This document shows positions 15,390-24,900 of a stretch of DNA of 25,223 nucleotides, piece after piece (within the stretch, counting starts at the first letter, position 1; every line of letters begins with the position of its first letter). Source of the DNA: JAKLKS01 sp964370855 (GTDB taxonomy: Bacteria > Planctomycetota > JAJSAM01 > JAKLKS01); NCBI GenBank assembly GCA_964370855.1, contig CAYJMF010000071.1, positions 1 through 25,223 of the forward strand, in the 5' to 3' direction. Below the pieces are notes generated by a model that did not search any database, was not told the origin of the DNA, and worked only from the letters and a program-made list of their open reading frames with translations. Position numbers and translations under genes: made by a program.

Positions 15390-16124
15390 TCAGGCGCGGG
15401 CCGCCACGACGACCATCACCCTCCGTGCCCCCGCCCCCTTCAGCACCCGCGCCGCCTCCGAGGCCGAGGCCCCCGTCGTGAGGACGTCGTCCACGAGGAG
15501 CACGACCTTCCCCGCCACGGAGGCGGGCGGAGTCCCCGGCGCCGCGGCCACGGTCCCCCGGGGCGCGGCGAGGCGGGCCGCCCTCGGGAGGGAGGCCTGG
15601 GGAGGCGGCTCCCCGCTGCGGACGAGGAGCCCCGCCGCGAGCGGGCACCCCCGCCGCCGCGCCACCTCCGCCGCCAGGAGGGCCGGGGGATCGAAGCCCC
15701 GGCGCCGCCGCGCCGCCGCCGTGGTCGGGAAGGGGACCACGAGGTCCGGCGGCGGGCCGTCCCGCAGCGCCTCCGCCATCAGCTCCCCAAGGGGCCAGGC
15801 CCCGTCGCTCCGGCCCGCGTACTTCATGGCGACGACCAGCCGGCGCAGCGGCCCCCGGTAGACCCCCGCGGCCCGCACCCCGTCGAAGCGGGGCCGAAGC
15901 CGCGCGCAGTCGGTGCACTCCCCGGCGGCCCCCTCGGGCCCGAGGAAGGCGGCGCAGAGGGGGCAGGAGGCGAGGCCCGCCGACAGGGCCGGGATGGTGG
16001 CCCGGCAGCGGGCGCAGAGCCAGGGCTCCCTCGTGCCGCCGAGGGTGGCCCCGCAGGCGAAGCAGACCCTCGGCCAGAGGAGGTCGAGGGCGCCGCGGAC
16101 GAGGTCCGGGAGGAGTTCCTTCAC
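15390..16124 (-). CDS. comF: ComF-family phosphoribosyltransferase-like protein
   Basis: A 244-aa protein with the two parts of ComF. The N-terminal zinc-ribbon region has Cys pairs 21/24, 37/40, 54/57 and 70/73. The C-terminal part is a phosphoribosyltransferase fold with the PRPP-binding loop VVLLVDDVLTTGAS at about residues 207-220. The segment VYRGPLRRLVVAMKYAGR is the typical ComF stretch after the zinc region. ComF proteins are needed for DNA uptake in competent bacteria, but orthologues are widespread in non-competent species and their enzymatic role is unsettled. The start is GTG 16124 with no clear Shine-Dalgarno sequence, 48 bp after the stop of the upstream propeller gene, so the gene may be transcribed with it. 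No other competence gene is present in the window. Confidence 0.94.
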   Translation of the reverse strand: MKELLPDLVRGALDLLWPRVCFACGATLGGTREPWLCARCRATIPALSAGLASCPLCAAFLGPEGAAGECTDCARLRPRFDGVRAAGVYRGPLRRLVVAMKYAGRSDGAWPLGELMAEALRDGPPPDLVVPFPTTAAARRRRGFDPPALLAAEVARRRGCPLAAGLLVRSGEPPPQASLPRAARLAAPRGTVAAAPGTPPASVAGKVVLLVDDVLTTGASASEAARVLKGAGARRVMVVVAARA

Positions 16125-16172
16125 GCCCCCGCGGACGCGCGGGGGGCTACAGCGGGACCGCCGTCCTCCCGG

Positions 16173-17687
16173 CTACTTCCCGCGGCCGGCGTTCCCTCCC
16201 CACATGGGCCAGCCGTCGAGGCCCGGCATCGGGAGGTCCACGCCGAGGATCCGCCCGTCGGCGGTCCCGATGTAGGCCCGCCCCCGGGAGACGGAGGGGC
16301 TGGAGGAGAAGGGGACGACGTCCCCCTTCGCCGTCCTGAACCGCATCTCGAAGCGGATCTCCCCCGAGGCCGCTTCGACGAGGAGCAGGCGCCCCCCGCA
16401 GGTGGCCTGGACGAAGAAGGCGCCGGCGGCGGCGGGGGGACCGGCGGGCCTGTCGGCGATGGGGATCCGGCGCTCCCTGTCCTCGTCGAGTTCCCTGAGG
16501 AGGAGGGACCCGGAGCCGGCGAGGGCCGCCGTGCGGCCCGCCACGACGGGGCGGGGCCCCTCGTAGCCGAAGCCGCCGACGCCGGGGAGGTACGGGGCGG
16601 GCGGCGGGCCGCTCCCGGTGGCCGGGGTGGGCGCTCCGGGAGCCTGCGGGGGGTTCTTCTTCCCGCCCTTCCCGGGTCCCGTGGGGCGGTCGCGCAGGGG
16701 ATCCTTCGGCGCCGCCGCGGGGCCGGGCTTCGGACCCGCCGCGCCGGGGCCGGCCCCGCCGCGGTTGGGGAGGTCCCCGAGGAACATCCCCTGCTTCTCC
16801 GGCGGCGAGGGAGGCAGGGGCGCGGGGGTGGCCACGCGCCGCCCGACGGGGTTCCCCGTCGCGGAATCCACGTCGAGGAGGCCGGCGTCGCCGTCCTCCG
16901 ACGCCGTGGCCACGAGCAGGCGGCCGTCCACGGGCACGGGGGCGGAGACGGCCTTCGAGGAGGTCTCCCAGAGGGGCTCCCCCGCATCCGTGGCGGCGGC
17001 GAGGGTGCCGTCGCAGAGGGCGTAGTAGACCCTCTCCCCGTCGGCGACGGGGGCGGAGATGAGGTCGGACTTGACGAGGTTGCGGAACAGCAGCTTCCCC
17101 GACTTCGCGGAGTAGGCCTCGAGCTTGAAGCCGCCCCCCTCGGCGGGTCCGCTCACGAAGACGCGGCCGTCGGCCACGGCGGGGGTCGTGGCGACGGAGC
17201 CTGCGACCCACTGCGACCAGACGCGGGCGCCGGTCTCGGCGTTCAGGTCGTAGAGGGTGCAGGAGCCGGTGTTGAAGTAGACGTGGCCGTCCTCGACGGC
17301 GGGCGCCGACGGGGCGGAGTCGTCCACCTTCGTGGACCAGCCGCGCTTCCCCCCCATGGCCATGTAGCAGTTCATCTCGATGCCGGAGCCGACGAAGACG
17401 CGGGTGCCGTCCACGGCGGGGGTGAGGATGCGGCCGGATCCCGCGGAGGCGACCCAGCCCTCGAGGTCCTTCCACTCCCCGTTCCCGAAGTCGAGGCGGA
17501 GGGAGGCCGCGGGGTCGACGAGGTCGGGGACGAGGATCTCGAGGACGGGAGGTCCCTCGGAGGCCGGCGGGGCCTTCCCCTTCTCCTTGTTCCCATTGCC
17601 GGCGGGATCCCCCGCCAGCGCATCGACTCCGAGGACGAGGGCGACGGCGGCGGGTACGAGGAACGCGAGGGAACGGGGACTCTGCAT
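16173..17687 (-). CDS. Exported PQQ-like beta-propeller repeat protein
   Basis: A 504-aa exported protein. Residues 1-26 form a signal peptide (MQSPRSLAFLVPAAVALVLG ... DALAG). Propeller blades recur as TPAVDGTRVFVGSG, APAVEDGHVYFNTG, TPAVADGRVFVSG, APVADGERVYYAL and APVPVDGRLLVATA, each followed by an L-x-x-D/G-x-x-W/R turn (LNAETGARVWSQW). This is the PQQ/WD40-like pattern of a BamB- or dehydrogenase-type propeller without enzyme residues. A Gly/Pro-rich linker (about 285-370) splits the propeller and the last blades follow (SPSVSRGRAYIGTADGRILG). The protein ends GWPMWGGNAGRGK, resembling the start of a further blade. The role is unknown, probably periplasmic binding. GGAGGT 5 nt before ATG 17687 and the promoter at 17706-17733 fix the start. 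Confidence 0.9.
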   Translation of the reverse strand: MQSPRSLAFLVPAAVALVLGVDALAGDPAGNGNKEKGKAPPASEGPPVLEILVPDLVDPAASLRLDFGNGEWKDLEGWVASAGSGRILTPAVDGTRVFVGSGIEMNCYMAMGGKRGWSTKVDDSAPSAPAVEDGHVYFNTGSCTLYDLNAETGARVWSQWVAGSVATTPAVADGRVFVSGPAEGGGFKLEAYSAKSGKLLFRNLVKSDLISAPVADGERVYYALCDGTLAAATDAGEPLWETSSKAVSAPVPVDGRLLVATASEDGDAGLLDVDSATGNPVGRRVATPAPLPPSPPEKQGMFLGDLPNRGGAGPGAAGPKPGPAAAPKDPLRDRPTGPGKGGKKNPPQAPGAPTPATGSGPPPAPYLPGVGGFGYEGPRPVVAGRTAALAGSGSLLLRELDEDRERRIPIADRPAGPPAAAGAFFVQATCGGRLLLVEAASGEIRFEMRFRTAKGDVVPFSSSPSVSRGRAYIGTADGRILGVDLPMPGLDGWPMWGGNAGRGK

Positions 17688-17705
17688 GGCTCACCTCCGG
17701 CCGTG

Positions 17706-17733
17706 ATCCTAGGGGCCGGGGGAGGGATGTCAA
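17706..17733 (-). promoter_or_regulatory. Sigma70-type promoter of the PQQ-like propeller gene
   Basis: On the minus strand, a perfect TTGACA (17733-17728), a 16-nt spacer and TAGGAT (17711-17706), in an otherwise GC-rich gap. Exactly 7 nt separate the -10 element from GGAGGT (17698-17693), so transcription should begin at or beside the Shine-Dalgarno sequence. Confidence 0.6.
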
Positions 17734-17759
17734 CCCCCTGCGCCCTGCTTGCCGGCGCC

Positions 17760-17975
17760 CTACCTGGTGAACCAGCGCCGGAGGTCGAAGAGATCGAGGA
17801 GGGGGCGGTTGTCCGTCAGCTGGGCGTAGGCGGCCACGAGGGAGAGGATCGCGTAGAGCCCGAGGAGCGCGAGGAGCGCCTTCCCCCACCGGCCGACCGC
17901 GGGAGCAGCCCCCGGCCCGGACTCCGCCTTGCCGGGTTCAGGCCCCCCGGGCTCGCCGACGACGGGGTCCGTCAA
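17760..17975 (-). CDS. Small single-pass membrane protein, TTG start
   Basis: A 71-aa protein of unknown function. A Gly/Pro-rich N-terminus of about 28 residues is followed by one transmembrane helix (ALLALLGLYAILSLVAAYAQL, about 34-54) and a charged tail NRPLLDLFDLRRWFTR that would bind at the membrane surface. It starts with TTG at 17975, which overlaps the TGA stop of the upstream gene as TTGA. GGGGAGG lies about 7 nt upstream, so the start is set by coupling to that gene. With its upstream neighbour it forms a compact two-gene unit. The propeller gene downstream has its own promoter in the 72-bp gap. Confidence 0.72.
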   Translation of the reverse strand: MTDPVVGEPGGPEPGKAESGPGAAPAVGRWGKALLALLGLYAILSLVAAYAQLTDNRPLLDLFDLRRWFTR

Positions 17976-18427
17976 CGGCCGCCTCCCCCGCCGGGGCCGG
18001 AGCCGTCCTTCGGCAGGAGGGCGTTGAGGCGGCTCTCGAGTTCGTCGCAGAGGGCGAGCATGGACTGGAGGCCGCCCCGCAATCCCGTGAGATCGCGGGC
18101 GATGAGCTGGAGGTCCTTGTCGGTGTACTTCGCGAGGTGGGCCGGGGCAGGGACCGAATCCTCCGCCGCCGGAGGCGGCGGAAGCGGCGGAGGCGCGGTC
18201 CGCGCGTGGATGGGGCCGTGGCGGATCTTGAAGGGGACCGCGGAGGCCAGGGGGGCGGCCGGCCGGGGGGGCTGGGGAATCCCCCATCGCGCGCAGAACT
18301 CCGCCACGGCATCCGCCGCCCGCGCCTCCGCCTCGCCGGGGGAGAAGCCCTGGGAGATCCCGAGGAGCCGGGTCCGCTCGCGGACCTTCTCCATCTCTTC
18401 GCGCAGGTCGGCGTCCCCTTCGGCCAT
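17972..18427 (-). CDS. 151-aa hypothetical cytoplasmic protein
   Basis: Not recognised. Residues 1-55 are charged and helical (REEMEKVRERTRLLG ... GEAEARAADAVAEFCARW). A Pro-rich linker (55-95) and a second helical part follow (TDKDLQLIARDLTGLRGGLQSMLALCDELESRLNALL), which looks amphipathic and could form a coiled coil or oligomerise. The tail is Gly-rich. There is no signal peptide. The 4-bp TTGA overlap with the following membrane-protein gene suggests a two-protein complex in which this soluble part docks on its small membrane partner. The start is ATG 18427 with a modest GAGG about 6 nt upstream. Confidence 0.75.
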   Translation of the reverse strand: MAEGDADLREEMEKVRERTRLLGISQGFSPGEAEARAADAVAEFCARWGIPQPPRPAAPLASAVPFKIRHGPIHARTAPPPLPPPPAAEDSVPAPAHLAKYTDKDLQLIARDLTGLRGGLQSMLALCDELESRLNALLPKDGSGPGGGGGR

Positions 18428-18691
18428 GGCATCCTCGCGGGAGAGGCGGGCGGAACCTCCCCTCCATCATTCCAAGGGCGGGGGGATTCTACACGGAAGA
18501 GTCGGGGAGGAGGGGCGGGTTCGCATCGGGGGGAAGGGGGGGGAGAGCGGGCGGTTCCCCTGAACACGGACGGCGGCAGGAACGGCAGATCATGGGAGTT
18601 CCGTCAGGGCATGGACGGGCAAGGGTCTCCTCCCTCCCGGTTCCTCCTTCCCCCGCCCCTCCGGGCCGCGTACCCTGCGGATTCCCTCCCC
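18428..18691. other. Divergent intergenic region
   Basis: Separates the minus-strand pair (start 18427) from the plus-strand pseudokinase gene. It contains TAGAAT on the minus strand (18491-18486), a good -10 match without a recognisable -35 at 17 nt. An in-frame ATG at 18611 could extend the plus-strand gene by 27 codons, but no Shine-Dalgarno sequence clearly favours it. Confidence 0.35.
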
Positions 18692-21600
18692 ATGCCCGAT
18701 CGCCCCGCCCTTCCCGAGAGCATCAGCGGCAGCGTCCTCGCGGGGACGCTGCGCGAGGGGCCCGCCGTGCTGGTCGTGCGCGGGAAGGACTCCCTCGGGC
18801 TCCCCCTCGACTTCCACCTTTTCCAGGGGAACCTCGTCGAGCCGCGCCTCCCGAAGGCGGTCTTCTTCGACCAGGTGCGCGCCTCCGCGGCCCTCCACCA
18901 CGAGCGCCTCGCCGCCGTCGTGAACGCCGGCGAGAAGGGGGGCTGGTGGTTCGTCGCCTGCAAGGGGAACGAGGGGGCCACCATGGCGGACCTCCTCCGC
19001 CGCGGCCACCTCGACGAGGAGCGGGCCCTCGGCATCTTCGCCGGCGTCGCCGAGGGCCTGGCGGTCCTCGAGGCCGCGGGCCTCCGCCACGGGGGCCTCG
19101 AGCCCGGGGCCATCTCGCTTCCCGGGGCGGGGCAGGTGCTCCTCGGGCTCCGCCGCCTCGTCCCCGTGGACCTCGCGGCCCGGGACGCGCGGTACATGGC
19201 CCCCGAGGAGGCCCGCGGCGAGGATGGCGGGATCGCCTCGGACATGTTCTCCCTCGGGCTCCTCCTCGCCGAGGCCCTCCACGGCCGCCCCGTCGTGGAG
19301 GGCACCCCCGCGGAGGCCCGCGTCCGCCTCGCCCGGGGCGACGTCCCCCCGCCGGCCTCCTTCCTGCGGGGGGTCATGCCCGGGACCGTGGAGCTGGCCT
19401 CCTCCATGCTCTCCCCGGACCCCCGGCACCGCCCCCCCACCGCCGCCGATGCCGCGCGGGTCCTCCGCTCCCTGCAGGCCGCCTTCACCGCCACGGAGAG
19501 CCTCGAGGGCTCCTCCCTCGCCCCCATCGCCGCCCTCCCCGTCGCGGCCCCCCCGGCGGCGCCGGCCTACGCCGCCCCCCCCGCCGCCCCCTTCATCCCC
19601 GCGGCCCCCGTCGCCCGCCCCGCCCCGCCGCAGGCGGCGTCCCTGCCCGCCGCCCCTCCCGTCCTCGCCCCGGCGGCGTACCCCGCCGCCCCCGCCGCCG
19701 CCCCCGCCGCCGCGCCCCCCGCGGGGCTCCGCTCCCGCCGCGCACACGCGCGGCTCGTGATCCCCTTCCGCGGCGTCGAGCAGATCCACGAGGTCCTCGA
19801 CTCCATCACGTGGATCGGCCCCGCCGAGGACGGCCGCACCGTGGCCCGCAACCGGGAGTTCCCCGGGGCCCTCGCACGCATCGAGGTGGGGCCGCAGGCC
19901 GACGTCCTCGTGGCCACGGGGAGCGGCCCCCGCCCGGTGCTGCGCGGCCAGGAGGTGGCCCAGGCGGAGCTCCGCTTCGGGGACGAGATCGGCATCGGGG
20001 ACGGCACCCTCCTCTTCGAGAAGTCCGGCCGTCTCCTCCCCGAGGGGGCGGAGGGGGCCGAGGAGGGGCGCAGCCACCGCCTCCGCGAGAAGCCCTCCCG
20101 CGCCCCCTTCGTCGTGGGCGGGATCCTCTGCGCCGTCGTCCTCGGCTGGGGCGTCCTGCGCATCGCCTCCGCCCGCGGCCACCGTTCCGGCGAATCCGCC
20201 GAAGCCAGGACCCGCCTCGCGGACTTCGAGAAGCGGTTCTCCGCCCTGCCCGCCCCCCCCGCGGCGGTCTCCGTCGTGGACCGGGCCTCCCGCGAGGAGG
20301 CGGCCTTCCGCCTCCTCGACTCCTCCCGCGAGGAGGCCCTCGCGGGAAGGCCGTCCCTCGCGCGGGAGAAGCTCGACACGCTGATCCGCACCTACCCCGA
20401 CTCCGGCGCCGCCCTCCTCGCCCGCGAGGACCTCCAGGGGCTGAGCGGGGACCTCCGGAACGCCGGCCTCGACGAGTTCCGCTCCCTCGAGGCCCGCGCC
20501 GAGGGGCTGGCGGCGGAGGGGAAGTTCGGGGAGGCCTTCGAACTGCTGCGCTCCTTCGCCCTCTCCCACCGCGGGACCTGGGTCGGGGACCGCGCCGAGG
20601 CCTCCGCCGATGCGACGAGGACCGTGGCCGCGGACCGCGTGGACGATCTCCTCCGGGCCGCCCGGGCGGCCGCCGACCGGCGGGACTGGCAGTCGGCCCT
20701 CGACGCCGCAGGCCTCGCCGAACGCACGGGCTTCGGCGACTCCCGCGAACGCGCCGCGAAGGAGAGGGAGCGGCTGCGCGGGCTCGTCCCCCCGACCACG
20801 CCCGGGGGGGAGGGGCCCGCCCCCGCGGCCGGGGGGCCCGACGGGACCCCGCCGAAGGAGACCCGCCCCGTGCCGAAGGAGCCGCCCCGCCGCGAGCCGC
20901 CGAAGCCCGCGGGCCGGGACGAGGAGGCTGCGGAGCTGTTCCGCTCCTCCCGCGAGGCGCTGGACGCCGGCCGCGCCGGGGAGGCGGAGCGCGGCTTCCA
21001 CCGGCTCCTCGCGGAGTTCAGGGACGCGAAGGTGGTCCACGACTACGGAGTGGAGGTCCTGCAACGCCTCGCCGACGCGACGAAGAAGGGGCGCGGCGTG
21101 GCGGGCCTCTTCCACGGCGCCCTCCAGTTCCAGGAACGGCGCGTGGTCCTCTCCTACGAGTTCGAGGATCCCGCCGAGGCCGCCGACTGGGAGACCGTCC
21201 ACATGTTCGCGGTCCCCCAGAAGGGGACCTTCAAGCTCGACCGGGGGGAGCTCGCCGGGGAGGGGGCCGCCGCCTTCATGATGCGGGCCGCCTTCAAGCC
21301 GGAGTCGGTGTCCATGAGCTTCCGCATCCGCCCCGGCGTCCCCGCCCAGGACATGGGAGCCATCCTCGCGGAGCCGAAGGATCTCGCCAACCACCTCTAC
21401 TTCACCATCGGCAACCAGTTCTTCAACCTCGGCAAGGGGGGCGGCTCCTACAAGGAGCCGGGCAACCTCATCGTGGTCTTCGGCAAGGGGATGTGGTCGG
21501 CCACGGACGCCGGGATGGTGGGCTTCGTCCGCACCGCCGCCTCGGCGGAGCCGAAGGTCCCCTCCAACAAGTGGACCGAGGTGGAGGTGGCCAAGGAGAA

Positions 21601-21802
21601 GAAGACGGCCCGCTTCTCCCTCGGGGGGAAGACCCTCAACGGCGCCTCCATCGGGGACAACAAGTACGAGATCACCGGCGCGCGGCCGGCGCTCTTCGTG
21701 CTGCTGAGCGAGGCGAGGTTCGACGAGGTCACCGTCACCGGGGAGCTGGACCCGGAGTGGGTGAAGACGGAGCGGGAGAGGGTGTTCCCGGAGATCAAGT
21801 AG
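18692..21802 (+). CDS. Pseudokinase / FHA-like / transmembrane / LamG-like protein
   Basis: A 1036-aa protein. Residues about 10-265 have a protein-kinase shape: MAPEE (169-173) and SDMFSLGLLLAEALHGRPV (183-201) are the APE and subdomain-IX segments. The catalytic HRDLKPxN is HGGLEPGAI (133-141), DFG is replaced by LGL (151-153) and no VAIK lysine is seen, so it should be inactive. An Ala/Pro-rich linker (270-345) leads to a degenerate FHA-like domain (about 347-445, ending LRFGDEIGIGDGTLLFE). One TM helix follows at 472-490, then an extracytoplasmic helical TPR-like stretch (500-695), a Pro-rich hinge, another helical stretch (741-795) and a C-terminal concanavalin/LamG-like beta domain (about 815-1020). 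I infer a transmembrane receptor or scaffold linking a cytoplasmic docking module to an envelope domain. ATG 18692 is the first start matching the domain; 18611 is possible. Confidence 0.85.
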   Translation: MPDRPALPESISGSVLAGTLREGPAVLVVRGKDSLGLPLDFHLFQGNLVEPRLPKAVFFDQVRASAALHHERLAAVVNAGEKGGWWFVACKGNEGATMADLLRRGHLDEERALGIFAGVAEGLAVLEAAGLRHGGLEPGAISLPGAGQVLLGLRRLVPVDLAARDARYMAPEEARGEDGGIASDMFSLGLLLAEALHGRPVVEGTPAEARVRLARGDVPPPASFLRGVMPGTVELASSMLSPDPRHRPPTAADAARVLRSLQAAFTATESLEGSSLAPIAALPVAAPPAAPAYAAPPAAPFIPAAPVARPAPPQAASLPAAPPVLAPAAYPAAPAAAPAAAPPAGLRSRRAHARLVIPFRGVEQIHEVLDSITWIGPAEDGRTVARNREFPGALARIEVGPQADVLVATGSGPRPVLRGQEVAQAELRFGDEIGIGDGTLLFEKSGRLLPEGAEGAEEGRSHRLREKPSRAPFVVGGILCAVVLGWGVLRIASARGHRSGESAEARTRLADFEKRFSALPAPPAAVSVVDRASREEAAFRLLDSSREEALAGRPSLAREKLDTLIRTYPDSGAALLAREDLQGLSGDLRNAGLDEFRSLEARAEGLAAEGKFGEAFELLRSFALSHRGTWVGDRAEASADATRTVAADRVDDLLRAARAAADRRDWQSALDAAGLAERTGFGDSRERAAKERERLRGLVPPTTPGGEGPAPAAGGPDGTPPKETRPVPKEPPRREPPKPAGRDEEAAELFRSSREALDAGRAGEAERGFHRLLAEFRDAKVVHDYGVEVLQRLADATKKGRGVAGLFHGALQFQERRVVLSYEFEDPAEAADWETVHMFAVPQKGTFKLDRGELAGEGAAAFMMRAAFKPESVSMSFRIRPGVPAQDMGAILAEPKDLANHLYFTIGNQFFNLGKGGGSYKEPGNLIVVFGKGMWSATDAGMVGFVRTAASAEPKVPSNKWTEVEVAKEKKTARFSLGGKTLNGASIGDNKYEITGARPALFVLLSEARFDEVTVTGELDPEWVKTERERVFPEIK

Positions 21803-21999
21803 CGGAGGAGGAGGAGAGGGTCTCGATTCATCCGCAGGTCCCGCCGCCCGCTCCTTCCCTCCTCATGTCACGCGATTTCCCGCCTTCCCCGATGACCCCC
21901 GTCAAGCCCGCCCGACTCTCTCCATACGGAACGGAGGTTCCAGTGGTGTAGTCGGTTGCGCGGGAAAAGTGCGGAAGGCGGGGGCGGGAGGTTGTTCCC

Positions 22000-24900
22000 A
22001 TGCTCCGCGCCTCGTGTTTCGCCGCGGCCGCCGCCCTGTCCCTTCTCGGCGCCTCCGCGACCCAAGCCGCCGTGCCCGGCGGAACCCCCGTCAACGGCGG
22101 GGATCGCGTCACCGGCGCCATCGACGGCCCCCTCGACGGGGACGTCTTCCTCGTCGACGCGCCCCGGGGCTCGAGGCTCCGCATCACCGCGAAGGCGACG
22201 GGGAAGGACGGGCTCCTCCCGAGCCTCGCCCTCTCCCGCCCCGACGGCACCGTGGTGGACGTCGCCATGATGCTCACGGGGCTCGGGACCCCCGCGGCCT
22301 CCCTCCTCGACATCGGGGTCACCCAGTCCGGGATCTGGACCACCACGGTCACCGGCTTCCAGGGCACCTCCGGCGGCTACCAGGCGGTCATCGAGGTCGT
22401 GGTGGACCGGAAGGTCCGGGCCACGGTCGTGGTGCCCGACGGCTCCACCCTCCGCTCCCCCTTCACGGGCTTCGACGGGGTCCAGGCCGCGTGGTCCGCG
22501 AAGGAACTGGACGGGCCGGGCCTCGCCTCGGGCCGCCTCTGCTGCCCCCACGACAATCCCATCACCGCCTCCGAGGGGGTGCAGAAGGGGAGCAAGTGGA
22601 CCGGGCCGAAGGTCGTGCTCGACCGCGGGCCGGGCCTCTACGGCATCGTCCTCGAAGGCTCCCCCGGCGGCCCCACCACCGTCGATCTCCGGGCCTCCCT
22701 CAAGCTCCCGAAGGTGAAGAAGCGCCGCATCCACCTGGGCGCCGAACCCCGCCCCACGACCTTCGATCCGGCCCACGGCAGGGACGGGACCCTCATCACC
22801 ATCCACGGGACCGGGTTCACCGCCGAGAGCCGCGTGATCCTCGACGGCGCCCACGAGGCGACGGGGACGACCCTCAACGGGGACGGAAGCCTCACCGTCG
22901 TCTCCCCCGACTGCCCCGCCGCCGTCGCCGGCACCGCCGCGACCCTCGACGTGGTCAACGCCGACGGCCAGTCGGGCCGCGCAGCACAACCCTTCCGCTA
23001 CCTCGGCGTTCCCCAGTCGAACACCGTCTCCCCCCTCCTCTCCGCCACGGAGGGCGGCACCCCCGTCGTCATCGGCGGGATCCAGTTCCGCCCCGGGTTC
23101 ACGGTCACCTTCGGCGGGGTCCCCGCCGGGGACGTCGTCCTCCTCTCCCCCACCGTGCTCACCTGCACCACCCCCGCCCACGGCGAGGCCGTGGTGGACG
23201 TTGTGGTGAGCGACGAGTTCGGCCGGCCCGGCGCCGTCCACCCGGGGTTCCGCTTCGCCGACGCGCCGTCCGTCGCCGCCGCCTCTCCCGACTCGCTCCC
23301 CTCCTTCGGCGGCCGCACGGTCACCCTGACCGGGTCCCACTTCACCCCCGGCTCCCGCGTGTTCGTGGGCGGCGCCGAGGCCTCCCCGGTCTCCGTCGCC
23401 TCCTGGAACTCCCTCTCCTTCACGGCGCCTCCGGGAACCGCCGGCCCCGCCGACGTCGAGGTTCGGGACCTCCTCGGCCGGACCGGCACCGCGCCGGGCC
23501 TCCTCGCCTTCACCCTCTCCCTCCGCGAGGCGGCGGCCTCCCTCCCCGCGCCCCCCAACGGGGCCCCCTTCCTCGCCAACGCCGCGGCCTCCGCCGACTG
23601 CGACGGGGACGGTCTTTCCGACCTCGTCCTCTCCACCTCCATTCCCAAGGTGAACTCCGTCACGAAGAACACCGCCCCCTCGACCCGGCTCCTCCTGAAC
23701 GACGGCGCCGGCGGCTTCACCGACAACACCATGTCCCTCCCCTTCCCGAATTCCGCCGAGAGCAACCAGTCCAACGCCCTCTCCCTCGGGGACCTCGACC
23801 GGGACGGCGCCGCGGAGATCCTCCTCTCGAGGGCCTCCCCCGCCAGGGCCGCGGACCTGTTCATCACCTACCAGGGCCTGCCGGGCTACTACCTGACGGA
23901 GACCCCCGACGTGTTCGACCCGCCGACCCTCCGGGCGACGCGGCTCCTCGCCCGCGGCGGTTCGGGGAACTTCACGGACACGGGCGACCAGGATCTCCCC
24001 GGCACGGACTGCCCCCCCGCGGGAGGGCTCGGTGAACGGTGGCAGGCGGCGGCCTCGGCCATGGGCGACCTCGACGGGGACGGCACCGAGGACCTCCTGC
24101 TCGTGGCCGGCGGCGACCTGCGCGGCGGGGCGGTCTCCAACGTGCAGTGGATCTACGTGAAGACCAAGTACGGCTACTTCCCCTACTACTACTACTACTA
24201 CACGAAGCAGAAGTCCCTCCTCACGCAGGACACGTGGACGAAGGGGGCCGTGCGCCCGCTCGTGAACTACGGCGGGGCCCTCGAGGACCGCGACTCCGGC
24301 CCCGGGCTCCTCCTCGGCAAGGCCGAGACGCTGCTCGACGACTTCCGCGGGGCCGCCTGCGCCCTCGGCGATCTCGACGGGGACGGGACCCTCGACGCGG
24401 TGTCGGTGAAGGGCTCCTCCGCCCTCCGCGAGGTGGACGGGACCCCCGTTCCCTCCTCGGCGATCCGCGTGCTCCGCAACGCCGGCGGGGGGTACCTCTA
24501 CTTCGAGCCCGGGATGACGGCCGGGACCTACGCCGACGACCATCCCGGCTCCGGCGATTTCCTCCAGGGCACGACGACGGCCCTCGGGGACCTCGACGGG
24601 GACGGGGATCTCGACCTCGTCGTCGGGCGCGCCAAGTTCTCCTACTGGATCGACGGGGAGGGGGAGAGCCGCGTCCTCCCCGCCATCCGCATCCTGCGCA
24701 ACGACCCCTCCGACGGGCTCGTCGAGGACACGGAGGGCTTCCTGCCGGAGTCGCTCTTCCGCACCGGCGGCGGCCCCACCATCCTCGGCGTGCGGGACGT
24801 CGCCCTCGCGGATCTCGACGGCGACGGGGACCTCGACATCGTCGTGACGGGCCGGGAGACGACGGTGATCGACTCCGGCAGCGGGAAGGGCGCGCGCGGC

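Noticed and set aside
21879..21982. 10-bp inverted repeat CCCGCCTTCC / GGAAGGCGGG upstream of the TIG/FG-GAP gene
   Set aside because: The arms are 84 nt apart and short; such matches are expected by chance in GC-rich DNA.
21928..21999. tRNA-like look of a stretch containing GTGGTGTAGTCGGTT, upstream of the TIG/FG-GAP gene
   Set aside because: Only a D-arm-like string is present. No acceptor stem, anticodon arm or T-arm can be paired.
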